64,000 nucleotides of DNA from NCBI RefSeq assembly GCF_050947875.1, contig NC_134573.1, positions 71,425,315 to 71,489,314 on the forward strand. Reading direction: 5' to 3'. Made by a program: the position numbers and the translations under genes. Of the stretch, positions 10,384 through 22,759 are shown piece by piece; positions within the stretch are counted from its first letter, which is position 1; each line of letters begins with the position of its first letter. Below the pieces are notes generated by a model. That model did not search any database. It was not told the origin of the DNA and worked only from the letters and a program-made list of their open reading frames with translations. The stretch comes from Dermacentor variabilis (lineage: Eukaryota; Arthropoda; Arachnida; Ixodida; Ixodidae).

Positions 10384-10858
10384 TGTGTCGCGAGACACAA
10401 TTCTGTGCGTTAGCCTACATTGCTTAAAATGTGCAGGAGACAGTCAAACAAAATTTCTCATCTTGCCATATGCCAATAGTACTCCATTAGTGCAGTGGTA
10501 CCATGTCGAAGTGCAGAAGGAAAACAAGAATACGCCGGGAGCCCAGCAAACCAGGCTACACGAAAAAAAAAAAACTAAAAAGAGACGGGTCGCCGAAAAG
10601 GCGAACTTCGCATGCGCAGCCGGCCTCGTTCGCTTCGGTGGCGTGTCTGGCGCATGACGCATGCATCCGGCGCGTCTGACGTGCCGTTAGCTTGTTGCTA
10701 AGTGACGCTAGAAAAATAAGTCGCAAAGTATAGCTTCATTCATACGAAAAACGATGTAGTTTTAGGGGGAAAGAATAAAACAATAACATTAAATGTTACC
10801 TTTATTGCACATTCTTTTTTTTTCGATGCTCGCAGCAGCTAACGGACGTCATTAATAC
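10384..10858. other. Unrecognised spacer
   Basis: I see only an A run near 10565 and a T run near 10815. The short overlapping frames here carry no motifs. Confidence 0.45.
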
Positions 10859-11049
10859 TGTTACGTGTAGCTGATGCACAAAGCTAGTTACAATATACTT
10901 ACACGTAAGCCAACGGTGGCCAAGATGGCGACCCTATATCAATGGGGAACACGTCGTCATCCTCCTCTTCAGTGCATGCAGTCAAACTGTAGCGGCTGTT
11001 CCGTATCATCACCGCCGGCAGTGGAAGTGCCAGCCCGATGCTACACATC

Positions 11050-12100
11050 CGTGGTGCAAGGTGTGGGATAGGGCGTTAGTCTCTCTACGTGAACGATGTC
11101 GCTTGCTCCTGACGACGATGAGGGGTCGGCGGTGATCATTTTATACGTGACATCGGGGACTTGTCGCACCACCCACTATGGACCAGTGTAACGCGACGGC
11201 AGCTTGTCGGCAAGTTCGACGCGGCGGATGGGTGACCAGAGAAGCACCAGAGCACACGTAGAAGAGTGCACGTCGCGATGGTGGCAATCATAGAGGCGTC
11301 TCTGATGCTCCTGTGAGGCCTGTATAGGCGGGAGCGGGCGAGCTGCCGCGCGTGGTCGGTGCGTGTGATCGCGTCGCGGGCCTATATTCAGCAGCAGAAC
11401 GTGCGTGCGAGGACAGCAAAGTGTCCAAGGGCGACGCGGGTTCTCGGCCGTATGGGAGATAGAATGATGAATAGTCGGCGGTGTCGTGACGCGGTGAATT
11501 ATACGCGAAAGTCACATATCGCAAATGAAGACCTTAGTCGTGGTGGCCGGCCACAACCTACTTCACAAGCGTGTCGGTGATGTTCCGGTTGAGGCGCTCT
11601 GTGAGACCGTTGGTCTGTGGGTGGTACAACGTGCCGAATTTGTGCTTTTCCGAGCGGGAGCGGTGGATGTCCTCGACGACAGCCGAGAGAATGCTGCGGC
11701 CACGGTCAGTTAGCAATTGGCGCGGAGCCACCGTGCACTAAAATGACTTCGTAGCGAAGAAAGTCAGCGACGTCAGTGGCGCAACTTGTCGGGAGGGCTT
11801 TTGTGATGGCATACCGCATAGCGCAATCGGTAGCGACGGCTACCAATTTACTTTGGGAGCCCGTGAGCCGAAACGGCCCAAGAAGGCCAAGACCAACTCG
11901 GAAAAGAGGTTCTGACGAGACGTCTATCCACTGCAGACATCCAGCTGGAAGTGCGGTGGGATTCTTCCAGCGCTGACGGGCTCACAAGCGGCAGCGTCAC
12001 GCCGCACTGAGCGGGCGAGACCCGGCCAAAGAAGCGACGGCGTACACGGTCGTATGTGCGTGCGACGCCCAAGTGTCCAGCCAATTGAGCGTCGTGAAGT
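11050..12100 (-). pseudogene. Gypsy integrase remnant
   Basis: Minus-strand fragments include the zinc-binding region with MAGHLGVARTYDRVRRRFF (near 12080), the late catalytic region FAYNSPRHDTADYSSFYLPYGREP (11288-11520), and a C-terminal module containing GPYWVVRQVPDVTYK and IVHVERLTPYPTP (about 11210-11050). Stops and frameshifts separate them. The fragments follow RNase H in the same orientation, as in canonical gypsy pol. Non-functional. Confidence 0.7.
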
Positions 12101-12179
12101 TGGTGGAGGACAGTCGAACGCAGGTGTGATGGGATGACGAGCAGAAAGTCAGAGCCGTGGGGATTAAAATTACGGTGGT

Positions 12180-13460
12180 TTAATTATGCGCCCTCCTTGA
12201 GGAGAAAGATCCAGAGAGAGGAGTCCCCAAACGTGGATACCAGCCAGTCGATGAGGGCTCGTAACGGAGGATGACGGCGTTGCTCGCTGCCGATTTGAAG
12301 CAACTGTGACACAACGAAAACGGAAGCAGTGGGGTCCACGTCTGCCGGTTCTTCCACGGGGTAGCGGCACAAACAATCTGCATCCTGGTGTAAGCGTCCC
12401 GTCTTATATTCGATATAGAAGGTATGCTCTTGCAGGCGTAAATTCCACCGAGCGAGTCGTCCAGTGGGGTCCTTGAGCGAGGATAGCCAGCAGATAGCGT
12501 AGACATCAGTGATGACACAGAAATGACGTTCACACAACTATATAGACTAAGGTTCACAACTGCCCACCCAAGAGCGAGGCACTCGCGCTCTGTGATTGAA
12601 TGATTGCGCTCGGTGGGTGATAGAAATCGGCTGGCGTAATCTATAACACGACCATGTCCATGCTGGCGTTGCACTAACACTGCTCGTATGCCGTGACCAC
12701 TGGCATCAGTTCGAACTTCTGTTGAGCCACACGGGTCAAAGTGGGCCAGGATTGGAGGAGGGTAAGGAGAGTAGTGAGATGAGGAAAAGATCCGGCATGA
12801 TCTGGACCCCAAAAAAATGAGACTTCTTTCTTCAAGAGGTTGGTAAGGTGACGTGCAATGGTCGCATAATCCTTTACAAAGCATCGGAAGTAGGATCACA
12901 GCCCTACGAAATTACGAATGTCGTTTGTAGACTTTGGGACAGGGCAGTTTGTACCGGCCCGAATTTTGTCCAGAGACAACAATAACGTCGTCCAGATAGC
13001 CTAAACAGGTGGACCACTTGAACCACTAAAGCGAAGAGTCCTTCATTCGTCCGAAGGTGGCCGGCGCGTTACAGAAACCGAAATGCATCACTTTGAACTG
13101 ATAAGGACCATCAGGGGTAACAAATGCAGTCTTTTTTTCGGTCCATGTCGTCGGCGGCAATCTGCCAGTAGCCGGACCGTAGATCGATAGAAGAAAAATA
13201 GGTGGCACCGTACTAGCAGTCTAGAGCGTCATCAATATGTGACAAAGGGTAAACGTCCTTTTTAGTGATCTTGTTCAGGTGGTGATAATCTGCACAAAAG
13301 CGCCACGTTCCATTCTTTGTTATTTTACAAGGACGACGGGTGAAGCCCAAGGACTACAGTAAGGCTCGATAATGTCCTTCGTTCCCACGCGGATACACGA
13401 TATGGACATCGGTGTATAGGGCTCGCATCGCCAGTTTATTTATGCGATGGGTCACGAAGG
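12180..13460 (-). pseudogene. Gypsy RT and RNase H remnant
   Basis: RT motifs on the minus strand include FCADYHHLNKITKKDVYPL, IDLRSGYWQIAADDMDRKKT, FGFCNAPATF and YLDDVIVVS. They are followed by FVGL and the linker LTNLLKKE, then RNase H with VRTDASGHGIRAVLVQRQ, ERNHSITERECLALGWAV and a VITDVYAICWL segment. Stops and frame changes break the reading several times (for example after AL near 13215). Part of the RT thumb seems deleted just after YLDD. Confidence 0.75.
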
Positions 13461-13469
13461 ACGTTTGGC

Positions 13470-14215
13470 CTAAGTGTTGATTGTCAAAGTAAAAAAAAAA
13501 ATGTTGCAATAGCCTTCAAGAACGCGGCAGAGGGCTTCAGCTTGAGCAGGTGTGAGGTCGGAGGAAACCATCTCACTGTCGACGTTACTGCCGTGGGAAG
13601 ACGTCGTGGTGTGGGCTGAACTGCAACAATGTTGGGCTTTGACGGGCTCAACCTGATCATCCTGCAGAGCGCCAATGTAAGCCAGTGAGATCCCTTGTGG
13701 GAGCAATAGCGCTGTTAGCGCTAAATTGACAAGGAGAAGGCAGGTGCGGTCTACAGTAATTCTCAGCAGAGCGTGCGGAATGGTAACAGCATGTGTAAGC
13801 ATAAAGGCCGGAATCGGTATTAACATATAATTGCCGTCAGGTCCAGCTAGTGTGGAAAACAAGTCGACGTGTGCCACAGACTTAGGCGCGAGGCGAATAA
13901 AACACATGCAGCTTGAACGGATTTGAGGTGGGTCCGTAGGGTCGGCAAGAAAAGGTAAGTCAAGGAGAAGTGAGCCGGCCGAACAGTCAATGCGAGCAGA
14001 ATGAGTGGCGAGAAAATCCAGACTGAGAATGAGTTGACGAGGGCAATGCCCGATGAGTGTGAAGAGAACGACGGTGTTACTCGCAGCGATGGTGATTCGG
14101 GCAGACCACATGTCAACAATAGCGACAGTCCCTCCGTCGGCGACTCGTACGACTCAGGGCGGGGCAGGGCAGGCGCCAGAACCTTCTTGAGCCGACGGCG
14201 AAGAGCAGCATCCAT
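13470..14215 (-). pseudogene. Gypsy protease remnant
   Basis: The minus-strand frame starts at MDAALRRRLKKVL, which matches MSASLRRRLKKII just after the protease DTG motif in copy 2 (near 44160-44100). A frameshift follows, then a long open stretch (14111-13470) with LILSLDFLATHSARIDC, LTPAQAEALCRVLEGY and other linker sequence leading to RT. The catalytic DTG itself is absent: the ATAC repeat begins where it should be. Confidence 0.65.
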
Positions 14216-14221
14216 AATAGA

Positions 14222-14471
14222 CGCATACATACATACATACATACATACATACATACATACATACATACATACATACATACATACATACATACATACATAC
14301 ACACATACATACATACATACATACATACACACATACACACATACATACACACACACATACACACATACATACATACATACATACATACATACATACATAC
14401 ATACATACATACATACATACATACATACATACATACATACATACATACATACATACATACATACATACATA
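14222..14471. repeat. (ATAC)n microsatellite, about 250 bp
   Basis: Nearly uninterrupted ATAC tetranucleotide with a central cluster of ACAC variants (about 14300-14360). It reads as Tyr-Ile-His-Thr or Met-Tyr-Val-Cys repeats, so the open frames across it are artefacts. It abuts the decayed protease directly. Confidence 0.95.
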
Positions 14472-14815
14472 AAGGAGTACGACTCACATTAATTTTTTTC
14501 TTAAATGGATAATGCTTTCACGCTTTTGGGAATGTTTGCTCAAACAGTGCAACACTTACTGCGCACTGTATACTCCTCCAACTATCGCGTCAGCGCTTGG
14601 AATTATACGGTCGAAGCCGCATTTTCTTTTTTTCTGCCAGGCAGCCAAAACAAGGCTAAAAGCTTTAAGCTATCGCTCTGAGAACGAATACATTTCGAGC
14701 GCTTCAAGAGAGCCCCGTGTTTCCAGCGCCTATTTCAAGTAGTTCTCCCCCCACCTTTTATCCCGTTGCCCTCTTCCTTTTAATGAGGGATAAATAAAGT
14801 TTTTAATTCGTTCGT
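14472..14815 (+). other. Possible LINE 3' end debris
   Basis: The segment ends in CCTTTTAATGAGGGATAAATAAAGTTTTT, with AATAAA near 14791, which resembles a retroelement 3' end. No coding motif is visible upstream. Weak call. Confidence 0.3.
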
Positions 14816-17800
14816 TTATTCCAGCGGCGAACATGAATGGTTCCCCGGTGCGGCACATTGACCCTTCTCTGCGTCACGTGCCGGGCTAGAACGGGAGCCC
14901 GAGCGACGTTGACAAAAGCCTCCAGTGCGGCGGCGACAGCGCTGCCAGTCAAGACATGACTGAGTGCTCGTGCTTCGGCCGATGCTTCTTTCCCTCACCC
15001 GCGCGGGTGGAGCAGCCTTCGGCATTTCGCTCTCGAACAACTTTCTCAAGCTGACCGCTCTGTACGCAGTGATGTAAATAGACTTGGTTTTGTACTACGT
15101 CGTCGTGCTTAGACTTTGTGGACTCTCTTTCTTTGCTACTCCTTTACTTCCCTTCTTCCTACGGATCTTCCACTTTTCTTTTTCTATTACCTCCTTCCCA
15201 AACACTACGCAGGCGTTGTGCGCCTCTGGGTGGCAGTTATCAGCCTTCTTCCTCACTATTTCCCTCTCTGGCCATTGTAGATGTGTGCTTTCATATAAAA
15301 ATAATAAGTGTACTATATCCCCTCATTTGCCTGGGCCCACTCCGCTGGTCAACCTAGCTGGTCGAGCTCTCCTGGCCGCTGGTACTGAGGAGACCGCTGT
15401 AACACCGTGTACTGCCGTCTCACGCGCTAGTTTTCAGATGAAAAACTTACTTTTTTACTTCTTTGCTGTGGTCGTTAGGCATCCTGTCATCGATTATAAT
15501 TTCAGAAAACACAGCCCTACTTTGGTTTCTTTGCGACGAGTAAACGAGATTTTCTGGCGATGATAACGACAATACTTAGCCATCGGAAATGATCGAACTA
15601 ATAAGGTTGGACTAGCCGACGCCAATTTAACAGAGCTCGACTACGACATACAGTTTAGTTGTAGCGTGTTAAGCAACTACAGCTGCTTGGATATAAGCAT
15701 GTCTGGTTGTCAGCTTAATTTTCGCAATTTCTGGGCATGCAGCTGTCGAGCTGAAACCAAATAAAGAGGAGCGACTTGAGGACTCGTAAAAGCTATATAT
15801 GTAATGTACGTTATCTTCGCAAATCTAATATTGTTAATGATGTGCTCTGTTATGCTACGGCGTTTGCTGGAACCCGCGCGTAAGCAAGGAAACACAAGCC
15901 TCTTGCACTTTTTGAAGGCCAACTGCAACAAATTCCATGCCGCATAAGACGCATAGTTTCACGTGGTGTAGATAGAGCAACATTCGTGCGAAATTTTACG
16001 CAGTGAAGTACGAATGGATATTTCAAGAAAAGCTCGCAAGAAATAGACGTCCTTGATACCAAAACTTAAAAAAGGAAAGCGCTGTCACAACTGCTCGCCA
16101 GAAATGACGACTCACCCAGGAGTTATAGGGTGCCACCGCGGCTTTTCGGCATGACCTCAAAGATGTGGCGGCATCCACGGCTGCCAGTGGCGCCCTCGAA
16201 TAAAGAAAGGTGATTTCGGCGGCGACGGGCTCGTATTTATGTCATAGGGGAACTAGGTGAACGCAACAGCCCTGCATAAGGCTGGCAACCCTGTGCTGCA
16301 GTCAGTCGACACTGGTTTTCGGCTGCCATAGTGAGGGGAAATTCCAGTATCGTGTCGCCTGACCCATCACGTCCTTGTGTGTTTTGTGCTGTTTATCCGG
16401 CCTTCCTTCACTGAGTTTCGACATTACCACCTATACAGCTGTTTGCCTCTATGCAAGCAGTTTGTCCACGCGCACATTTACAGCCGTAAAGCGCATAAGT
16501 GCGCAAAACACGCCGCTCAGAGCACCGTCTTAACCTGTGAGCTCTGTCTCTGCGTGGTCGCGCGGGCCGATCGCCCACATTTCACGACAATTGCTACATT
16601 TAAGTGTATGAGCTTCGGTTCAACAGGCACTCTGCGTATTAAAAAGAATGAATTTACAGCGCACACATGGTTAGTTATCCATTATTCCGCACCCACGAGG
16701 TGTATACACTTAAAGTGCCATCGTAATGAGCTGCGTTACTCGCATCGGAAGCCGTTTTGTTGAGCCAAAAATGAGATGCCAGGCAACGGTGGCTGCGACA
16801 AGATATGTTCCAGATGCGTGGCAGTACATTCTCAGCTTTGACGAGGGCAGACTTCGGACGCATTGTACGGCCACGCGGGATGGCCACATGCGCCGTGTAT
16901 CGCAGCGTTTTCTTCGTTGGATTGCCTCGTTTTCGTGTACTTGGCTATGATGCGATACAGAATGACGCGAGACTTGGATAAAGTTGTAACATCTGCAGTC
17001 AAAGCCTCTCTCACCGGCGCCGGTTAGCCTTTGTAGTATATTCAACCGACGCGTTCGTGGCGAATTGGAGGAACCAAGATATGTCACGTATTGCGTAGCG
17101 GGAAACCAAGTTTGCGTTCACACGGTCATGCTCCGTGGCGAACACGCTTTGTGTTTGTCAGAACACCACGGCAAGCTCAATGAGACCTGTAGCAGAGCGG
17201 GTGCAGCCCACGAACTATCTGCACGTGTTTCCTGCAGTGGCCCGCCATCTATCATTCCCGATGATGGCGGGAAAGTGTGCGCGTGGTCGTTGTGGTTATG
17301 CAAATTGTCTATGCACTACACTCGTTCATAGCCAATTTAGCCGAAGCGAAATTTCGTTGCAGTTGTTCTTTAATAAAACTCTTGCCCGTGTTCATGTTGG
17401 CAGCACAAATTGTGAGAACGCACGCAGGAAAAAAAAAAAAAAAAGGAATCGTGTAGCGAATTCTCTGTGACGTTGATATGTCATTTATTCAGAAATTGGT
17501 CCCTATGGACGCTGTCACCCTCGCTTGCGCACAATGTTCGCGCCTGCGCGGAAAGTGGTTAGAGTTGGTTAGACATGTACGCTGTCAAAAAATATTTGGC
17601 AGACTCAAGTGTCCGGTTACGTAGAGATTCTATGATGTAGTGTATATGTCTCAATAAGGAAAACGCAACGTTTATAGTATCGACATTGAAGGCAAACTAA
17701 AACCCTGTAGGCCGTACCTAGTGGCACACACATACACACACAATCGCGCATACCCATTGGCAGCAGTGCACGTACCCAATCGTCCCTGTGGCGTAATTTT

Positions 17801-20800
17801 AGACCGCACTGTCCCCGGGATCGGCCCACCCGAATGGCCGAAACACTCTACCCACCCGCCCACCTGCGAAAAAGGTGGCTGCACTCGGCGAATAATGCTT
17901 AAAACTGTGCGCAATCTCGTTGGATAGCTTCGCGGTGCAAATCTGCGGACGTGCCGGGCCGTGTGTGATGCGTGCTTGTGTGTGCACGGCGACAATGGTA
18001 CACGACGTTGACGACTACGGCATAATGTTGCTTCTAGGCTTCTCTAATTTTTTCTTTCTCCTCTGTTCCAACGATGCTTTTATTTCGCCGCTATACAAAT
18101 GCTCACGTCCCATACGAGTCTCGCACGCTCCTCATCGCGTCACTCCTCGTGAACTCGGGCGGCACTTCTAGGCAAGATACCTCAACCGCGAATACCTGGA
18201 TAAGTAGGCAAACAGAGCTATCGCTTTTAACGTAGATCTATCAACGAGGTTTTCACAGGAGCTAGTTGATAAAGCATCATTTTGACTTGCTGCACTACTT
18301 TCATGGGGCACAACCCGACATAATGAGGGGGGTTCAACTGTCAACTGTTTGTTTGCTTGTTGGCGTCAGATATATCGAGTTTGCTTTTTGTTGTTGTTGT
18401 GAATCGCCTGTGAGAGATGGAACAATTCACATACCTCGTTTTGGATTACTCGGATAGCGGACACTACTTCTATTAGAAATGGAACTGCTTAATTGAAAAA
18501 TTTGTGGGGCCGCGACAATCCCTACGCGCACGGATTACCAGCGAAGCTGTTTAGGCTGCATACAAGTTCCCGGCTTTTGCACGGTCCCGGTGTCAGTGGT
18601 TGTGTTGCTGCTGTAGAGGCCTCTCCGCTCGTTCCTCCGGCATGCGCCACCACACTGCGCCGACACAAGCGCCGCCATGGTCACCGCACCACCCCTGCAT
18701 CTGCCGCAACCGCTGCTGCAGCCGGGCCGGCACCTCCGGCGCGCGTGACGTCATAATCAGAGACATGCCACATGCAAAGGCGCCATCGCCACACTCTTTC
18801 CCACTCTCCCCCTATTCGTCTTTTTCCTCTCCACGCGCCATGTCCCCGATACGCACGTAAGCCGCCCAGGATATCCCCCCCCCCCCCCCCTTGGAACGCA
18901 TGCGGGTGATGCATACGGGGGCTATAGAGGTAAACAGCTCCGCTGTAAAAAGCAAGATTTTGGTATTAAGATTTCCACTAATCGCTTTCAGACACACTGC
19001 ATTTCACGATTTGCAGTCTGTGAATTGGCAAGGCATATCTCATTAGAATGAATTCCAAGGCCGGCAGTTGTTTCGATGTATCTGTTCTCAAAATGTTTGA
19101 TGAATCGCATTGCTCGTGCGGATAATTTTTTCCTGCGCGCTTTAAAAAACGCGCATGTTTCCAAATGGGCGTGGTCTGCAAACTCACCGGCATCGATCAA
19201 TTGCAACATGCCGTTTCAAGTGATCTCTTGCGATCAAACAATCATTTATTGTAATTTATCATGTAACTAAAGCCCACCTCCTCGAGTAATATTAAGGCAC
19301 AGTTTTTCTATCTGGAGAAAATGTTCAAAATATTTTAGAGAAAAAATAGAAATTGCTATAAGACAAGGTCGGAATACAAAGAGTGCGACTGCGGTGCCGT
19401 CTCATGCAAGACTCCATTCACTTCACGTAAATCATACTTAGGATAAACGATCCGTTTTGTCGGTAGCGGAATAAGAATAGGAACCTGCGACGCGAATGCC
19501 CGAGGCTCCGAAGAATGTAGTTGGGGACAACGCATTCCGAGACGCTAACTTTGACTTGTTGTCCTTCAAGGAGGGCAAGAAAGATCTCATGCAAAGTAGT
19601 AGCAGCCAAGGGGACCTCAAAGTGACATCTTTATTGCGAAGGAAACAATAGTGTGTGAACATATGAAGAAGCGGAGAAAGCTACGGTTATTACAGCGGTA
19701 CTGAGACCACCAATGCACAGCGGTTTCCTCTGAACGTTTTTTGGTTCCTGATTACCGCATGCCGTAAAGCCCAAATTTGCAGACATGAGAAAGTAGTAAC
19801 GCTACACATGACCTGATGTGTTGCGTTGCCTCTTCACCTTGCCTTTAAATTGACACTGTGGGCTAAGGTAACCACTAGTTAGTGTTTTTTTTTTTTGCGA
19901 AGTTACGTTTTTTTTTTTTCGCTTTCGAGTCTTCAGTGCCTTACAAGCCGACGCGTCCACGCGGATAACAAGCACTTGACGGTCGCGCAGTTGTGTCCTC
20001 GTCAATTTTATTTGCGCGTTCTCTTTGTGAACGTCAACGCGGTAAAGCAAAACGATGGCACCCGCCACCGTGTTGGTTTACCGCCAGAAAAGGCACAATG
20101 AGGGACCGTCGCAAACGGCTTCCTCCCAGTCTCCTCGCGTTCTTTTTTTTTTTTTTTGTTATGTACGTGAGTCACGAGAATCGATGGGGGAGACAACGTG
20201 TTCGGTTTCGGTGGTTTACAGGTGCGACGGGCTAGATGTTAAAAGATGGTTAAAGCGAACAAGAAGCGGGGAAGAACGTTTTGTCACGGTGCCCATCACG
20301 GACGCAGGACGCTAGCTGCTTCCTTCATGTACAATGGACAATTGTGAGCGCCGAGAGCAGGTTGAACCACAAAGCGGGCGGGGTTCTTACAGGCGGGAAT
20401 ACAGTGCGGACTCGTCGTGTAGGGGCCGCACTGGTAGCCCAAAATTTGAAACAAAGAATGCTTCCACCGGAGAAGAAGTAGTCACGTTCGATGCCCCGAT
20501 GCCGCGCGCGCGCATCGGTGAATTTTCGCGCACTGCCTGCTTCCGTCTGCCGCTAATAGACGACGAGAGCCCGGGTGGGCACAGGATCCGGCGGGCGACA
20601 CCACTTTGACCAAAAGGTTCGGTTCCGTGTAAGCGCCACAGCTCGTCAAAATCGTGGAAAAAGAAGTGCCACCCCCACACAAGTATATACAATATGTAGG
20701 CAGGCAGAAAAGAAAAAAAAAAGAAAGGCTGCTGCTTGAGCGAGTTGGTGATACAGATGCGGGGATGCGATAGAGGACTCTTAGTGGGGACGCCGTGTGT

Positions 20801-21600
20801 TGTAGTAGAAAGACACTTTGCTGAAGGGGACACGTGTCCAGCTTCTGTAAAAAAAGAAACGGGCGAGAAAGAAAAACAAAGATGGGCAATCGCCAGTTTA
20901 ACGCCTGTGATCTCCACTTCGCGCCTTGTTTACTTCGCTGTTGCCTTTTCTCTTGCTTGTGGGTGCGTCGCACTGTTCTCGGCTTCCGCCGCACTTCTGG
21001 CCATTGTCCTGCTTGACGGCAGTGCTTTCTCGTCGCTTGCTCTCGCGTGTGCAGGGAAATGTCAGGGCGGGTTCATCGACTCTCCCAAATGACCGATGCA
21101 TCTTCTCGAAGGGGACGCGACGACATCTGCGCCGGTGTTTCGGCGGCTACACTGCGAAGGGCGGAGAACGAAAAGAAAAGAAGACGTCTTGTCTTCTTGT
21201 TTCTTTTCGGTTGGAACGCTCTCGCATCGCATCGATTATCCACAGGCTTCTAGGGAAGTAGAACCACCTGCGCTGTCCGGATGTCAGTGGCACTTCTAAG
21301 GAAAGCAGTAGCTAAACTTGTCGGGCGAGTTAACGCTTTGGTGTCGTTGTAGATCGTGCCGTCATAGAGGAGCTCGTACCTTTTGCGGGTCCGTTGTGTC
21401 CTATGCCGTTCCTTATTGACGCATTTAGCCATAAGTTTAGTTTCGGAGGTGGTGTTGCCAAAACGTATGTGTGTGTGGGCAAGGACGGGGAGAGAGAGAG
21501 GGATGTTTATTATGCACACCTTCCTCGTTTGCGCATTATTGCCGTCACCCGTATGTCTTTCTACTATCAACATCGTGGGCTGCGAAGTAACGATGGCTAT
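14816..21600. other. Unrecognised region, no gene supported
   Basis: Nearly 7 kb in which I cannot support a gene. A pyrimidine-rich stretch lies at 15120-15260, with A, T and C runs near 17431, 18876, 19890, 19910 and 20140. The open frames up to about 176 residues (20387-20917, minus) show no motifs and overlap on both strands. A GC-rich patch at 18600-18760 was checked and gave nothing. Confidence 0.4.
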
Positions 21601-21604
21601 GAGG

Positions 21605-21843
<239 letters not shown>

Positions 21844-21845
21844 CA

Positions 21846-22013
21846 TTTGAGCTCGTAGCACTAATGGACTGCAATGACTAGGCTATTCACCGGAAATCAA
21901 GCGATTCTATTTATTTTTTACGCAGATCTCTCTTTGTTGGCAGCAAAATCTCGCCAATCTATCGCGGTTATAATAGCCTAGTCATTTCAGTCCATTTGTG
22001 CTACGAGCTCAAA
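21846..22013. mobile_element. Small foldback MITE with 42-bp inverted ends
   Basis: Left arm 21846-21887 (starting TTTGAGCTCGTAGCAC) and right arm 21972-22013 are inverted copies with two mismatches. The 84-bp middle is AT-rich and codes nothing. Size and structure fit a non-autonomous DNA transposon or foldback element. The flanks show no clear target duplication, so the superfamily is open. Its left end lies against the CA microsatellite. Confidence 0.75.
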
Positions 22014-22290
22014 TTTATAGCAGAAGGGTTGAAATGTATTCAGAACAATGTGTCTAAGCTGAAGAACTGCTCGGCGTGTTTTCTTTCTGCGCTTACACAT
22101 ATTCGAGGTTCAAGTCATAAAAGCAGTAGCATCGGCTTCGCGCTCTTTTATCTTTTACTTCTTTTTTGCTTTCTTCTTTGGAATTAGGTTCGTGCCTCAA
22201 CACTGTTGCAGGCAGGAATGAGCGGTAAATAGGCACGAAGTGCGAGTTGCAGAAATGACTAAGAAGAAGTCGCCATACGCAACGCAGGAG

Positions 22291-22340
22291 AAAGTCACCT
22301 GATCATCATCATCATCATCATCATCATCATAAAGTCACCT
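22291..22340 (-). mobile_element. Tail-only RTE-type insertion with 10-bp duplication
   Basis: AAAGTCACCT at 22291-22300 is repeated exactly at 22331-22340, enclosing only 30 bp of (ATC)n. On the minus strand this is a (GAT/ATG)n tail like the one ending the RTE LINE at about 52828. The structure is what an extreme 5' truncation during target-primed reverse transcription would leave. Confidence 0.6.
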
Positions 22341-22642
22341 ACTGTAGAAGCTTCTTCTTCTTCTTTAGCGTTGTTTCGTGCTTACGGATGAAGGACTATT
22401 CGCAGCACAAAAAAAAAAAAAGGAATTAAAGTTGGGCCAGACGTGTCTTGTTGAATACTTGCCCACCTGGTCTGCTGGGCGCGTGAGGGGCCGCGTGGCC
22501 ATTCGCGCTGGCTACTTGGTCGTTGCTTTAGCATGTCGCGTTTTTTGTTACGACAATTCTAACACTGGGCCATTTGCCCTTTCACACGCACCGAATGAAC
22601 ACACGTGTACGTCTTCGCTACAAACAAACGAACGAGCAAGCG

Positions 22643-22752
22643 AAGTAACAAACAAACAAACAAACAAACAAACGAACGAACGAACGAACGAACGAACGAA
22701 CGAACGAACGAATGAATGAATGAATGAATGAATGAATGAATGAATGAATAAA
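22643..22752. repeat. Compound tetranucleotide microsatellite AACA/AACG/AATG
   Basis: Three blocks succeed one another: AACA units, then AACG units, then AATG units, each differing by one base from the block before. The blocks are clean and ordered. Confidence 0.9.
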
Positions 22753-22759
22753 CGATACA

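Larger units (their letters stand above)
10860..14475 (-). mobile_element. Decayed Ty3/gypsy retrotransposon (copy 1)
   Basis: On the minus strand the order is protease (about 14215 to 13470), RT (about 13460 to 12950), RNase H (about 12900 to 12180) and integrase (about 12100 to 11050). This is the canonical gypsy order, unlike the element at 32.6-39.2 kb. Every domain is broken by stops or frameshifts. The left limit is placed at TGTTACG (10860), which on the minus strand reads as an LTR end in CGTAACA. The right end runs into an ATAC microsatellite that replaces the protease N-terminus. No gag is recognisable beyond it. Confidence 0.75.

Noticed and set aside
14221..14471. CRISPR-like regular array
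   Set aside because: Plain tetranucleotide repeat without spacers, in a eukaryotic context.
14154..14492. Long frames of Met-Tyr-Val-Cys or Tyr-Ile-His-Thr repeats
   Set aside because: They are translations of the ATAC microsatellite in all frames.
20387..20994. Minus frames of 170-176 residues
   Set aside because: Two overlapping minus frames plus plus-strand frames over the same bases, with F/S-rich low complexity and no motif.
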